From assembly GCA_902509905.1 (NCBI GenBank), contig CABWZI010000005.1, forward strand, positions 1 to 64,000: a DNA stretch of 64,000 bases, written 5' to 3'. Shown piece by piece: positions 47,540-56,787 of this stretch. The position numbers were made by a program, and so were the translations under genes. The DNA comes from an uncultured Gammaproteobacteria bacterium. GTDB lineage: Bacteria > Pseudomonadota > Gammaproteobacteria > PS1 > Pseudothioglobaceae. The first letter of the stretch is position 1, and each line of letters begins with the position of its first letter. The notes below the pieces were generated by a model. That model ran no database searches. It saw only the letters and a program-made list of their open reading frames with translations, and was not told the DNA's origin.

Positions 47540-48205
47540 ATGACCCAAGATGAATTAAAAAGCGAGGTGGCTAAAGCAGCACTTAAATACGTTACTCCTG
47601 GGACTATTATAGGTGTTGGGACAGGTTCTACAGCAAATTTTTTTATCGATCATTTAGCCGGCATGAAAGACTCTATCAAGGGCGCAGTTGCAAGCTCTAT
47701 TGATACTGCAAATAGACTTAAAAGACATGGCATCCCAGTTATCAATCTTAATGATGTTGATGAAATTTCTGTTTATATTGATGGTGCTGATGAGTCAGAC
47801 CATAAACTCAATCTTATCAAGGGTGGAGGGGGAGCATTAACTCGAGAAAAAATTGTTGCTGCAGTCTCCCATCAATTCGTATGTATTGCAGATGAGTCTA
47901 AGCTTGTAGACTCATTAGGTAAGTTTCCTTTACCCGTTGAAGTAATTCCAATGTCCGCCAACTATGTAAAACGTCAAATTATTGACTCAATTGGGGGAAA
48001 TCCAATTTTAAGGGAGGAATTAACCACTGATAATGGAAACCTGATACTTGATATTCATGAGCTTGAAATTGATGATCCGCAAAATCTTGAGAATTGTCTT
48101 AACAATATTGTTGGAGTAGTCACAAATGGGCTATTCGCAAATCGTGGAGCAGATATTCTTCTTTTAGGTTCGCAAAATGGTGTTATTATTAAGCACGCTA
48201 AATAA
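47540..48205 (+). CDS. rpiA: Ribose-5-phosphate isomerase A
   Basis: Interconverts ribose-5-phosphate and ribulose-5-phosphate in the pentose phosphate pathway. The 221-residue protein has [15 protein letters not shown] near residues 26-40, [27 protein letters not shown] (fragments) with catalytic Asp and Glu, and [18 protein letters not shown] lies four bases before the ATG and TATAAT at 47511-47516 may be the promoter. Standard length. Confidence 0.95.
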   Translation: MTQDELKSEVAKAALKYVTPGTIIGVGTGSTANFFIDHLAGMKDSIKGAVASSIDTANRLKRHGIPVINLNDVDEISVYIDGADESDHKLNLIKGGGGALTREKIVAAVSHQFVCIADESKLVDSLGKFPLPVEVIPMSANYVKRQIIDSIGGNPILREELTTDNGNLILDIHELEIDDPQNLENCLNNIVGVVTNGLFANRGADILLLGSQNGVIIKHAK

Positions 48206-48310
48206 TTTTTTAGCTTGTTGAAACATAGGTCGGTCACTAGCCCTATTCAAAAAAGGCCAATAAGAAAGATATTTCTGAATTGGTTTTATTAATCGAATAG
48301 GTTATGGAAA

Positions 48311-48727
48311 ATGAAAAAACTCATCAAGTTACTTGCTAAAGTTTTAATCGCATTTCTTGGAGTATGGTGCGTTTGTGCTTCACTTGCAGCGCTATATGGT
48401 GTTTCTCTCTATTTTCCTTTCTATATAACTGATGGTGTGGAGATTCCATATCATCGATTGCTAGCTTTAAGAGTGACTATCCTACTCACTTTTGCCTATT
48501 ACTCACTAAAGTATTTAATTTCTGAATCAAGGCAGTTATATCCTATTCAGTTTCTAGATACAATCTTAAAAATTTACTTTTGCTCTGCTTTAGTCATTGG
48601 AATAAGGTTAGAAGTTGCAGCCAGTGAATTTATGGTGTTGATTTTATTTTTGCTCATGGCAATTGTCACCCATGTTGTCTCAAGACCTAAATTAAGAAGG
48701 TTTTATTACTCCAAGTTCTCTGATTAA
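48311..48727 (+). CDS. Unknown four-helix membrane protein
   Basis: A 138-residue hydrophobic protein with helices near residues 7-30, 47-67, 83-100 and 103-124 and a basic C-terminus. PsiE-like proteins (phosphate-starvation inducible) share this size and topology, and the sequence RVTILLTFAYYSLKYLISE is loosely reminiscent, but I am not sure of the family. It lies between rpiA and the YeeE genes with 100-base spacers on both sides, so it appears to be its own unit. Confidence 0.65.
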   Translation: MKKLIKLLAKVLIAFLGVWCVCASLAALYGVSLYFPFYITDGVEIPYHRLLALRVTILLTFAYYSLKYLISESRQLYPIQFLDTILKIYFCSALVIGIRLEVAASEFMVLILFLLMAIVTHVVSRPKLRRFYYSKFSD

Positions 48728-48790
48728 CAACGCACCTACAAAACTCAGAATTCTGTTATTATTTATCTTCAATACACTTAATTATTAGGA

Positions 48791-49222
48791 ATGCATAACT
48801 TTACACCTGTCAGCGCACTCATTGGAGGAGTCATAATTGGGCTCTCGGTCGTATTGTATTTCTACTCAACTGGCAGGTTGGCAGGGGTAAGTGGTATATT
48901 TGAGAATACTGTTACCAAGTCCTCGAAAAGAGTCTCAAATCTCCTATTCTTAATTGGCTTGGTGGTTGGACCAGTGGCTATCTACTATCTAATTTTGCCA
49001 AATAAACCGATCGCATTTGAAATAACTAATTCATACCTGCTTATCATTTCTGGCGGCTTTTTGGTTGGTTTTGGAACTAGGCTTGGAGGTGGATGCACTT
49101 CTGGCCATGGGATATGCGGTATTGGCAGACTGTCCGTAAACTCAATGATTGCTACTGCAATCTTTGTCCTCACTGGAATGATCACGGTATTCATTCTTCA
49201 ACAACTGGGGATATACTTATGA
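48791..49222 (+). CDS. YeeE/YedE half-transporter, N-terminal-type subunit
   Basis: A DUF395/sulf_transp family membrane protein (143 residues, about four helices). YeeE-type proteins import thiosulfate; here the full-length protein is split into two half-size genes, as in PmpA/PmpB. This half carries the conserved Cys motif GGGCTSGHGICGIGRLS. Its stop overlaps the start of the second half (ATGA). RBS TTAGGA lies before the ATG. Partner of the next three genes in a likely sulfur-uptake and relay unit. Confidence 0.87.
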   Translation: MHNFTPVSALIGGVIIGLSVVLYFYSTGRLAGVSGIFENTVTKSSKRVSNLLFLIGLVVGPVAIYYLILPNKPIAFEITNSYLLIISGGFLVGFGTRLGGGCTSGHGICGIGRLSVNSMIATAIFVLTGMITVFILQQLGIYL

Positions 49223-49629
49223 ATGATAAATTTATCTCCCTGATCTCTGGCGTTATTTTTGGAATTGGATTAGTAATCTCTGGAATGACAAATCCTGAGA
49301 AAGTGATTGGCTTTCTAAGTATTACTCATAATTGGGATGCCTCGTTGATATTTGTTATGGGTGGAGGAGTACTAACTGCTGGACCTTTCTTTTTTCTATT
49401 AAAAAACAAAGAGACTTCAGCTCTAGGCAATCAAATTGACTTACCTAAAAAACAGAAACTTGATAGCAAGATAGTTATAGGAGCTTCACTTTTTGGAGTA
49501 GGCTGGGGGCTTGTTGGACTCTGTCCGGGGCCCGCCATTGCAGCGCTTGCAACTCTTGATCCAATTGCATTTGTTTTCTTGATTTCAATGGCTGCTGGAG
49601 TCATAGCCAAAAAAAATATAGTTAAATAA
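49219..49629 (+). CDS. YeeE/YedE half-transporter, C-terminal-type subunit
   Basis: Second half of the split YeeE-like transporter (136 residues, about four helices). Its start is the ATG inside the ATGA overlap at 49219; in-frame sequence upstream is non-family. Motifs GVIFGIGLVISGMTNPEKVIGFL and GVGWGLVGLCPGPAIAAL with its single conserved Cys match PmpB-like proteins. It should pair with the preceding subunit for import of a sulfur compound such as thiosulfate, though direction and substrate are unproven here. Confidence 0.87.
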   Translation: MNDKFISLISGVIFGIGLVISGMTNPEKVIGFLSITHNWDASLIFVMGGGVLTAGPFFFLLKNKETSALGNQIDLPKKQKLDSKIVIGASLFGVGWGLVGLCPGPAIAALATLDPIAFVFLISMAAGVIAKKNIVK

Positions 49630-49675
49630 ACTTTTTTCCTACTAAAATATTTCTTCTCGAATATAAGATAAGCAT

Positions 49676-49900
49676 ATGACGAATCAAACTTTAGATATGT
49701 GTGGTTATGCATGTCCAATGCCCATTTTAAAAACAAAGCAAGCACTTGCATCAATGTCTTCAAGAGAAGTCATCGAAGTCATTTGCACGGACCAGGGATC
49801 AAAAAAAGATTTTGTGGCTTTCTGTAATCAACTTGGTCACAAACTAATATCTCAAAGAGATGAAGGCAACAAAATCATCTTCCAAATAGAAAAAAACTAG
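49676..49900 (+). CDS. tusA: TusA sulfur-carrier protein
   Basis: TusA carries persulfide sulfur for tRNA thiolation, molybdenum cofactor or dissimilatory sulfur oxidation. The 74-residue protein has the CPxP motif with the active Cys13 (GYACPMPIL), and Cys9 before it. It lies 46 bases after the split YeeE genes and eight bases before a DsrE-like gene. In sulfur-oxidising bacteria tusA and dsrE2 are neighbours, usually with a rhodanese; none is visible here. Confidence 0.92.
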   Translation: MTNQTLDMCGYACPMPILKTKQALASMSSREVIEVICTDQGSKKDFVAFCNQLGHKLISQRDEGNKIIFQIEKN

Positions 49901-49908
49901 TCTAAATT

Positions 49909-50424
49909 ATGTCTGATCTAAATGAAATGACGTTAATTGCGTCAAAAGGGACTCTTGACTGGGCCTATCCCCCTTTTATTTTGGCTTCAACTGGAATTGC
50001 TATGAGCAAAGAAGTAACCGTATTTTGTACTTTCTATGGCCTAAACCTTTTGCTTAAAGACTTATCACACTTAAGAATTTCCCCACAGGGAAATCCTGAT
50101 ATGCCAATGAAAATGCCTTTTGGGCCAAAATGGTTTCAAGCGATTGATTTTGGACCTAAAATTCCTAACTTATTTTGGAATATTCCTGGATTAGAGTTTT
50201 TCGCTACACAGATGATGAAGAAAACCTTTAAAAATAATGGCATGGCCACTATTGAGGAGCTCCGAGAAATTTGCATTGATATGGGGGTAAAGTTTATTGC
50301 CTGCGAAATGACAATGGGAATGTTTGGTTTTTCTCGAGAGGATTTTATTGAAGGTATTGAGTTTGCTGGAGCTGCTACCTATCTGGATGTCGCTCACAAA
50401 TCTAACCAAGATTTATTTATTTAG
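49909..50424 (+). CDS. DsrE2-like sulfurtransferase
   Basis: A 171-residue DsrE/DsrF/DsrH-like fold protein of the DsrE2 type, thought to exchange sulfur with TusA. It has Cys40 in FCTFYGLNLL, Cys122, and Cys132 in FIACEMTMGMFG, the usual C-terminal active-site motif. The family's N-terminal membrane-associated segment appears as hydrophobic AYPPFILASTGIAM. It completes a YeeE-YeeE-TusA-DsrE2 series and ends one base before the convergent HAD gene. Confidence 0.88.
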   Translation: MSDLNEMTLIASKGTLDWAYPPFILASTGIAMSKEVTVFCTFYGLNLLLKDLSHLRISPQGNPDMPMKMPFGPKWFQAIDFGPKIPNLFWNIPGLEFFATQMMKKTFKNNGMATIEELREICIDMGVKFIACEMTMGMFGFSREDFIEGIEFAGAATYLDVAHKSNQDLFI

Positions 50425-50425
50425 T

Positions 50426-51082
50426 CTATCGCCAGTCAAGATTTGTCCACCCATTTTCATTAGCCGCTGCCGTGAGTATTGGGTCACCATTAATGGCTAC
50501 AGGGTTATCCACAAGCTCAAGAAGCGGAAGGTCATTGTGGGAGTCTGAATAAAAATAAGATCCAATCAAGTTTTCATTGTTCGTTTCAAGCCAAGGCATT
50601 AAATTATCAATTTTTCCAGACTGAAAACACGGAATACCTGAGACTTTACCAGTAAACCTTCCTGATACAAACTCTGGTTCAGTTGCTAGCAAATGCTCAA
50701 TACCATACATTTCAACAATCGGTTTAGTAACAAAGGTGTTGGATGCAGTGATGACAAGAACTGAATCCCCATTCTTTTTGTGATTGTCAATGCAATTTTG
50801 AGCTTTTTCAAGAATTATTGGCCTAATTTTTGTCTCCATAAAGTCTTTGCGAAGCTGATTGAGCTTATCAAAAGAATGCTCTGATAGAACTTTAAAACTA
50901 AACTCTGCCCAGGCATAAATATCGAGCTCACCAATTTCATACTGATGATAAAAATAATCATTCATCTTTTGGAACGATTCTCGATCAGTAATAATTCCTT
51001 CATCACACAAGAATTCCCCCCAAAGATAATCGCTATCGCCACCAATAAGAGTATTATCTAAATCAAAAATTGCTAAAGGCAT
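50426..51082 (-). CDS. HAD-IB family phosphatase
   Basis: A 218-residue haloacid dehalogenase-like phosphatase of subfamily IB (PSPase-like). The nucleophile motif is FDLDNTLIGGDS (Asp7, Asp9), the second motif is VLVITASNTF, and the third is YFYSDSHNDLPLLELVDNPVAINGDP (partial). Homologues are annotated phosphoserine phosphatase-like or histidinol phosphatase-like; substrate not determinable. It overlaps the LOG gene by ten bases. Confidence 0.88.
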   Translation of the reverse strand: MPLAIFDLDNTLIGGDSDYLWGEFLCDEGIITDRESFQKMNDYFYHQYEIGELDIYAWAEFSFKVLSEHSFDKLNQLRKDFMETKIRPIILEKAQNCIDNHKKNGDSVLVITASNTFVTKPIVEMYGIEHLLATEPEFVSGRFTGKVSGIPCFQSGKIDNLMPWLETNNENLIGSYFYSDSHNDLPLLELVDNPVAINGDPILTAAANENGWTNLDWR

Positions 51083-51675
51083 ACTTCTGTCTCCACGATG
51101 TTCATAATCTCTTCAACTGAATCAACAACTCTGATTAACTCAAAATGTTCCTGATTGACATAGGATTTATCGACTGTTTGCTGTATCCATGATAGAAGAG
51201 AGTTCCAAAATTTTGAGTCATACAAAACGATTGGCATTTTCTTCATTTTCCTAGTTTGCATTAAAGTTAAAACCTCCATCAACTCATCAGCAGTTCCATA
51301 ACCACCGGGAAAATAGATACAAGCACTTGAGTACTTAACGAGCATCACTTTTCTTGAAAAGAAATAGTTAAAGGTAATATTTTCATCCAAATAAGGATTG
51401 CTAGACTGTTCCTGTGGTAATAAGATATTAAGACCAATACTTTTGGATTTGCCCTCATAGGCTCCTTTATTAGCCGCACTCATAATACCCGGTCCGCCAC
51501 CTGTAAATACATTGTAACCTGCATTAGATAGGTCTTTACCCAATTCATACGCCTTGACATACAAAGGGTCTGAAGACTCAATTCTTGCAGAACCAAAAAC
51601 AGTGACATTATTTTCAAAGCTCTGAAGTTTTTCTTTTGCTGATAATAACTCAGCACCGACAGTAACTAGGCTCAT
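51073..51675 (-). CDS. LOG family protein (TIGR00730-like), nucleotide phosphoribohydrolase
   Basis: LOG-fold proteins cleave 5'-monophosphates of purine ribosides and many bacterial members are PpnN-like or YgdH-like. The 200-residue protein has [18 protein letters not shown] and the diagnostic [18 protein letters not shown] (PGGxGTxxE). Start overlaps the hemL stop (ATGA). Biological role in bacteria is unsettled; cytokinin-type activity is family knowledge only. Confidence 0.88.
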   Translation of the reverse strand: MSLVTVGAELLSAKEKLQSFENNVTVFGSARIESSDPLYVKAYELGKDLSNAGYNVFTGGGPGIMSAANKGAYEGKSKSIGLNILLPQEQSSNPYLDENITFNYFFSRKVMLVKYSSACIYFPGGYGTADELMEVLTLMQTRKMKKMPIVLYDSKFWNSLLSWIQQTVDKSYVNQEHFELIRVVDSVEEIMNIVETEVCL

Positions 51676-52955
51676 AGCGACGAAAAAACAGCAGAAGCTG
51701 CTTCGATTGTTCTGTTAATATCCTCTTCTGTATGAGCAATTGATAGAAATCCAGCCTCATAAGCAGAGGGTGCAAGATAGACCCCTTTATTTAGCATAGC
51801 ATTATAAAAGTTTTTAAAAAGCTCTATATCGCAACTAGATGCCTGCTTAAAATTAGTAACTTTATCTTCGGCACTAAAAAACAGACCAAACATTCCCCCT
51901 ACATAGTTACTTGTCATTGGAATGCCATGAGATTTTGCTTCAGAGACCACCCCATCAACAAGCTGAGACGCTCGTTCACCAAGGTTTTGATAAAAGGACT
52001 TGTCAGACTCTAGGGCACTGAGCATAGCTATTCCAGAAGCCATTGATAAAGGATTACCTGAAAGTGTTCCTGCCTGATAAACCGGTCCAAGAGGGGCAAT
52101 TTGATTCATAATTTCTCTTTTTCCACCAAATGCTGCCACCGGCAGTCCGCCACCAATTACTTTACCCAGAGCTGTAAGGTCAGGCTTCACTTGATAAACC
52201 TCTTGAGCACCCCCTAAGGCAACTCTGAAACCTGTCATTACTTCATCAAAAATAAGCACCGTGCCATACTTATCACAAATCTTTCTTAGGCCCTCTAGAA
52301 AACCATCTTTGGGCGGTATGCAATTCATATTGCCAGCTATTGGTTCAACAATAATACAGCCAATTTCTTCTCCCATTTTAGAAAACAATTCCTCAACAAG
52401 CTCCAAATTATTAAACTCGAGTGTCAAAGTATGCTTGGCGAGATCCTCTGGCACTCCGGGAGATGTAGGGACACCTAATGTAAGGGCTCCAGATCCAGCC
52501 TTAACCAGTAAAGAGTCAGAATGCCCATGATAACAGCCCTCAAATTTTAAAATTTTGTCACGATTCGTGAAACCTCTTGCCAATCTAATCGCACTCATGG
52601 TTGCCTCTGTACCTGAACTTACCATTCGAACAAGTTCAATGGAAGGCATTATTTGACAAACTTTTTTTGCCAATGATGTCTCTATTGCAGTTGGCGCACC
52701 AAATCCCAACCCCTTATCTAGAACAGACTTTACAGCATCAATTATGACAGGATTTGAGTGACCTAAGATCATTGGGCCCCATGAGCCGACATAATCAATA
52801 TAGGAGTTTCCATCTACATCAAAAAGATAAGCACCCTCTCCTCTATCAAAAAACACAGGGTCGCCACCAACGCCATTAAATGCTCTGACAGGGGAGTTGA
52901 CACCTCCAGGAATATACTCTTTTGCCTCTCTAAATAAAATTGAAGATTGTTTCAT
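51672..52955 (-). CDS. hemL: Glutamate-1-semialdehyde 2,1-aminomutase
   Basis: PLP enzyme making 5-aminolevulinate for tetrapyrrole synthesis by the C5 pathway. With ATG 52955 it has 427 residues, the normal length; the start sits inside the holB stop (TAATG) after CAGGAG. Motifs are [34 protein letters not shown] and the PLP Lys in [19 protein letters not shown]. An upstream in-frame start at 53015 would overlap holB by 61 bases and is unlikely. Confidence 0.95.
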   Translation of the reverse strand: MKQSSILFREAKEYIPGGVNSPVRAFNGVGGDPVFFDRGEGAYLFDVDGNSYIDYVGSWGPMILGHSNPVIIDAVKSVLDKGLGFGAPTAIETSLAKKVCQIMPSIELVRMVSSGTEATMSAIRLARGFTNRDKILKFEGCYHGHSDSLLVKAGSGALTLGVPTSPGVPEDLAKHTLTLEFNNLELVEELFSKMGEEIGCIIVEPIAGNMNCIPPKDGFLEGLRKICDKYGTVLIFDEVMTGFRVALGGAQEVYQVKPDLTALGKVIGGGLPVAAFGGKREIMNQIAPLGPVYQAGTLSGNPLSMASGIAMLSALESDKSFYQNLGERASQLVDGVVSEAKSHGIPMTSNYVGGMFGLFFSAEDKVTNFKQASSCDIELFKNFYNAMLNKGVYLAPSAYEAGFLSIAHTEEDINRTIEAASAVFSSL

Positions 52956-53995
52956 TAATGCTCCTGAAAATTGGTTACAGCTGGATATTTTTTTAAATTT
53001 GTAATATGAGACCATACCACCAAGATATTATCCAATAATAATTTCATATTTACAGTGGTTTGTGACAGCGAAATTGCTTGATTGGTATCATCTAATAGTT
53101 TATATAAATGATTGAACGAGGCTTTTTCAACAACCTTATTCAACTCAAGATTTGCACCATCATGATTTAATATTTTAATTTTAATGCCTTCATTAATGAG
53201 GTGTTGCAGACATTTCAATACATCAAGTTCATTATCAGAAAAAATTTCTGCATCTGTAATTTTAGTTGGGCTCAATGCAATTTCTAACAGCAAGTTTTGC
53301 CAGCTCTGATATTTAAAATAATAATCCCCTTTTAAATCATCGATTGCCCTTTGAGGAACGCCGTATGCACTTTCTAATAATTGCATAGGATCAAAGTCTG
53401 ATCGAGTATCGTCATTAATTTGACTCGCAACCCACTTTGCAGTGCTCTCATCATAGGATGGGTTTATATGAATAGTTTGACATCTAGACAAAATAGTCAT
53501 CGGAAGTCTATCAGTATTATGAGCAAGTAAAATAATGAGCGTGTTTTGTCTAGGCTCTTCGAGTGTTTTGAGAAGGCTATTGGCTGCATTATTATTCATC
53601 TGATCAGCATAAAAAACTACTCCGATTTGAAGAGTTTCGGCTGTTTTTCCTAATGACTCGCAAAATGCTCTAATTTGATCAACTCTAATATCCTTTGACA
53701 TTGAGCCGGCATCATTTAGTTCTGTTCTGCAATAAATTAAATTTGGATAATGAGAACGACGAATTAAGACACTGTGGCCCAATTCAGATTTAGGATCATC
53801 ATTATCTAGTGCTTTACAAAGTTCACAATGATCGCAAGAGGAATTTGGGCAAAGGAGCTTTTTGATTAAAGCTTGAGTAAAATCAAACTTACCAATTTTA
53901 TCTACTCCAGTTATGAGCAGAGCATGAGGTAAATGATTTTGCTCAATCATCTTATCCAGCTTTTCACTCGCTTTTTTATGCCATGGAAAGGTCAT
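52955..53995 (-). CDS. holB: DNA polymerase III subunit delta-prime
   Basis: Clamp-loader subunit of the replicative polymerase. The 346-residue protein has an AAA+ core with [16 protein letters not shown] (degenerate P-loop), a Zn finger of four Cys in [34 protein letters not shown] and LSRCQTI with the arginine finger. It overlaps tmk by four bases and hemL by one. Unlike many gammaproteobacteria no pilZ gene follows. Confidence 0.93.
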   Translation of the reverse strand: MTFPWHKKASEKLDKMIEQNHLPHALLITGVDKIGKFDFTQALIKKLLCPNSSCDHCELCKALDNDDPKSELGHSVLIRRSHYPNLIYCRTELNDAGSMSKDIRVDQIRAFCESLGKTAETLQIGVVFYADQMNNNAANSLLKTLEEPRQNTLIILLAHNTDRLPMTILSRCQTIHINPSYDESTAKWVASQINDDTRSDFDPMQLLESAYGVPQRAIDDLKGDYYFKYQSWQNLLLEIALSPTKITDAEIFSDNELDVLKCLQHLINEGIKIKILNHDGANLELNKVVEKASFNHLYKLLDDTNQAISLSQTTVNMKLLLDNILVVWSHITNLKKYPAVTNFQEH

Positions 53996-54609
53996 AATGA
54001 GTCTAGTAATGCCCTAATTTTAGATTGAATATCATTTACTGATCCACTTGCATCTATCAACTTGATTCGCTCTGGGAAGGACTCTGATCTACTTATAAAA
54101 ACAGATCTTACTCGCTCGAAAAAAGCCCGTTCTTCTAATTCAATTCTGTCTTTTGCAGCTCTAGCCTCTATTCTTTGCATGCCAATCTCAACACTCACAT
54201 CTAATAAAAGAGTTAAGTCTGGTTTAAAGTCACCTAAAACCCAATCTGCTAGCTCAGAAATACGATTTAAATCGAGCATTCTACCGCCGCCTTGATAGGC
54301 AAAGGAAGCATCAGTAAAGCGATCACTAACAACCCAATACCCCTCATTCAAAGCAGGAATAATTTTATTTTGAATCAATTCATTTCTTGAGCTAAACATT
54401 AACATTAGCTCTGTGTCACTATGCATCTCTTGATTATCTACGTCGAGCAAAACAGAACGTATTTTCTCACCAACTTCTGTGCCACCAGGTTCACGAGTTC
54501 TAACAACTTCTATACCTTTTTCATGTAAATAGCTACAAATAAAGTCAATTTGGGTACTTTTACCTGCACCTTCAACACCATCAACAGTAATAAATTTCCC
54601 TTTTCTCAT
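53992..54609 (-). CDS. tmk: Thymidylate kinase
   Basis: Phosphorylates dTMP to dTDP. The 205-residue protein has the P-loop TVDGVEGAGKSTQ near residues 8-20, RTREPGGTEVGE and the DR motif VVSDRFTDASFAYQGGGR with the substrate-binding residues. A lid-type Arg region (QRIEARAAKDRIE) is present. It lies 16 bases after mltG, in the conserved pabC-mltG-tmk-holB order. Confidence 0.95.
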   Translation of the reverse strand: MRKGKFITVDGVEGAGKSTQIDFICSYLHEKGIEVVRTREPGGTEVGEKIRSVLLDVDNQEMHSDTELMLMFSSRNELIQNKIIPALNEGYWVVSDRFTDASFAYQGGGRMLDLNRISELADWVLGDFKPDLTLLLDVSVEIGMQRIEARAAKDRIELEERAFFERVRSVFISRSESFPERIKLIDASGSVNDIQSKIRALLDSL

Positions 54610-54625
54610 ACTCTATAATTTTAAA

Positions 54626-55609
54626 CTAGTTAGCCTTTAAGTACTTCTTGATATTCTCTTTATGCTCGTCATAAGTCTCTGCAAATGCATGACTACCATC
54701 TTTCTTTGAAACAAAGTATAGTGCACTTCCCTTAGCCGGATGAAGCGCTGCGAATAGAGAATGGTAACCAACAGAGGAGATAGCACCTGGAGGTAGCCCC
54801 TTATTTCGATAGGTGTTATAAGGATGATCAAACTTCAAGTCGCTTCGAGTTAGTGGAGGTTTGTATTGATCCCCAAGAGCATAGATAACGGTGGGATCAG
54901 TCTGTAGACGCATATTTGAATTTAATCTTCCAATAAAAACACCGGAAATCATTGGCTTTTCGTTATCAAGGGCAGTTTCGTTTTCTATCAATGAAGCTAA
55001 AATAATTGCTTGGTAAGGTGAATCAAGTGGGATAGATTTATCTCTGTTTTCCCACAACTCTGCCAATTTGAGTTTCATGGTTTCATGGGATTTTTTTAAA
55101 ACATTCTCAATGCTTTCGCCATAATTAAAAATATAGGTTTCAGGATAAAACCAACCATCGTAAGGCTTCTTTACACCAATTGATTTCATAATATTCTCCA
55201 GAGATCCATTGGAGTTTATTGATGGGTCTTTATCTAATTGTTTAAAGTAGTATTGAATCGTTTTTCCTTCAACCAAAGTAACTTTAGTTTTAAGGACTTC
55301 ACCATTTGAAATTTGATTAATGAAATTAAAAATACTGGTATCAGGCTTTAGTTCATAATATCCAGACTTTAATTTCTTATTTGCATTGAGCAGCCTACTC
55401 AAGGACGTAAAGAACCTCTTTGATTTAATTATTTTTTTTTCACTCAACTCCTGTGCCACCTCACCTATGGAAGAGCCAGATTTAACCTGAAAAATTTGAG
55501 GTTGATTAACTAAGATATCCTTTGATGTCAGTATCCATGCGATTAGCAATAATAAAAGAGCGGACGCTATGATTCTTGAAAAAAGTTTACGTCTAGTAGT
55601 TAAATACAT
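54626..55609 (-). CDS. mltG: MltG, endolytic murein transglycosylase
   Basis: Inner-membrane endolytic transglycosylase that ends nascent glycan strands. About 327 residues from ATG 55609 (in-frame TTG at 55615 possible). A single N-terminal helix (RIIASALLLLLIAWILTS) anchors it, followed by a LysM-like segment and the catalytic Glu in LASLIENETALDNEKP, with YALGDQYKPPLTRSDLKFDHPYNTY (fragments) and LPPGAISSVG motifs. It overlaps pabC. Confidence 0.93.
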   Translation of the reverse strand: MYLTTRRKLFSRIIASALLLLLIAWILTSKDILVNQPQIFQVKSGSSIGEVAQELSEKKIIKSKRFFTSLSRLLNANKKLKSGYYELKPDTSIFNFINQISNGEVLKTKVTLVEGKTIQYYFKQLDKDPSINSNGSLENIMKSIGVKKPYDGWFYPETYIFNYGESIENVLKKSHETMKLKLAELWENRDKSIPLDSPYQAIILASLIENETALDNEKPMISGVFIGRLNSNMRLQTDPTVIYALGDQYKPPLTRSDLKFDHPYNTYRNKGLPPGAISSVGYHSLFAALHPAKGSALYFVSKKDGSHAFAETYDEHKENIKKYLKAN

Positions 55610-56433
55610 GTCCAAGATTTGCTGTCTTGAGTCACCGATTCAAATGCTATTTTAATTCGCTCAGTCAGGGATCTTTTTTGGAACTGAAAATCCTCAATCA
55701 AATTAACTGACTGAATCCCAATAATGCTATTTGAAATGAAGACTTCATCAGCTTTTTTTACCTCATTTATTGAAATATTTCTTTGTTCAACATGCAATTC
55801 TATCGTTTCTGCAAGCTCTAGAATAAGAGATCGGCGACTTCCTATTACGCCGCATCTATCCAAACTTGGCGTGACTAGCCTTTGACCAAAAATGAAGTAA
55901 ATGTTTCCTTGGGTCACAGAAATGATATTTTGGTTTTCATCTAACATAATTGCCTCATCGGCTTTCAATGAAGACCGCGCCAAAATCTGTTCAATCCTAT
56001 TGCAATGTTTAATGCCTGCTAGATTTGGATTTGAATGGAAACCACTTTGAGCATACTCAAGAGAATATGAGTCTCTTGTATAAGTTTTTTTCAGTTCTGA
56101 AACAATGACAACTCTAACTGGCAAAATATCATCAGGATAGCTATACCCCCTTTCTGTATTGCCGCGTGATAAAACTAATTTAAGAACACAATTTTTTTTT
56201 GAAGTTAAGTTAAGTGCTTTTTTGATATCCTTTAACCATAAGGATTCTTCTATGTTTTTTATTTTGAGTTTTCTGCAACCAATTTCCAATCTCGACAGAT
56301 GTTTTTCCCAAAATAAGATGCGATTATCTTTAACAATACAGGTTTCAAACAGCCCATCACCATATTGAAAATTACGGTTAAAAATACTTATATCTGAATG
56401 CTCTTTACCATTGATGATTGCAATTGAATCCAT
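55600..56433 (-). CDS. pabC: Aminodeoxychorismate lyase / class IV PLP aminotransferase family
   Basis: Releases pyruvate from 4-amino-4-deoxychorismate to make p-aminobenzoate for folate. The 277-residue protein shows FQYGDGLFETCIV near residues 23-35, the PLP Lys in LAGIKHCNRIEQILARSSL and GNIYFIFGQRLVTPSLDRCGVIG (fragments). Position before mltG, tmk and holB supports PabC over a branched-chain aminotransferase or D-amino acid aminotransferase. Confidence 0.9.
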   Translation of the reverse strand: MDSIAIINGKEHSDISIFNRNFQYGDGLFETCIVKDNRILFWEKHLSRLEIGCRKLKIKNIEESLWLKDIKKALNLTSKKNCVLKLVLSRGNTERGYSYPDDILPVRVVIVSELKKTYTRDSYSLEYAQSGFHSNPNLAGIKHCNRIEQILARSSLKADEAIMLDENQNIISVTQGNIYFIFGQRLVTPSLDRCGVIGSRRSLILELAETIELHVEQRNISINEVKKADEVFISNSIIGIQSVNLIEDFQFQKRSLTERIKIAFESVTQDSKSWTCI

Positions 56434-56465
56434 ATCTTATGGGAGCATTATATTATTCAATAAGG

Positions 56466-56777
56466 TTAGGAATATGAACAACAATAATCAACAACTGAGT
56501 TTACTTTTAACTTAAAAATGCTTTGAGCGGGAACCTCAAAAGATTCTCCACCTTGAATAGCTTTCCATCTATCACTACCTGGAAGTAAAACACTCATCTC
56601 TCCTGCAAGGATCTCCATTAGCTCATGCTTTTCAGTAGAAAATTCGAATTCACCTGGCATCATAATTCCAAGAGTTTTTGTGCTACCATCATTCAACTTA
56701 ATAATTCTACTGGTAACTTTGCCATCAAAGTAAATGTTGGCAGCCTTAATAATCTCTACATTTTTATAGGTTGACAT
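56466..56777 (-). CDS. ppnP: Pyrimidine/purine nucleoside phosphorylase PpnP (DUF1255)
   Basis: A 103-residue single-domain cupin of the YaiE/PpnP family that phosphorolyses several nucleosides. Family marks are YFDGKVTSRII, KTLGIMMPGEFEFSTEKHELMEILAG (fragments) and GGESFEVPAQSIFKLKV near the C-terminus. It is ten bases after pepA and 32 bases before pabC, on the same strand, so probably part of the same transcript. Confidence 0.9.
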   Translation of the reverse strand: MSTYKNVEIIKAANIYFDGKVTSRIIKLNDGSTKTLGIMMPGEFEFSTEKHELMEILAGEMSVLLPGSDRWKAIQGGESFEVPAQSIFKLKVNSVVDYCCSYS

Positions 56778-56787
56778 AAGTAATTCC

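Noticed and set aside
48746-48755. CAGAATTCTG palindrome before the YeeE genes as an operator
   Set aside because: A 10-bp palindrome containing an EcoRI-like core is expected by chance at this length, and no repeats or promoter boxes support it.
48791-49629. A frameshifted single YeeE gene
   Set aside because: The halves join by a clean ATGA overlap, each has its own start signal and conserved Cys motif, and split YeeE/PmpAB pairs are a known arrangement.
52956-53015. hemL starting at 53015
   Set aside because: It would overlap holB by 61 bases; ATG 52955 has CAGGAG and gives the usual 427 residues.
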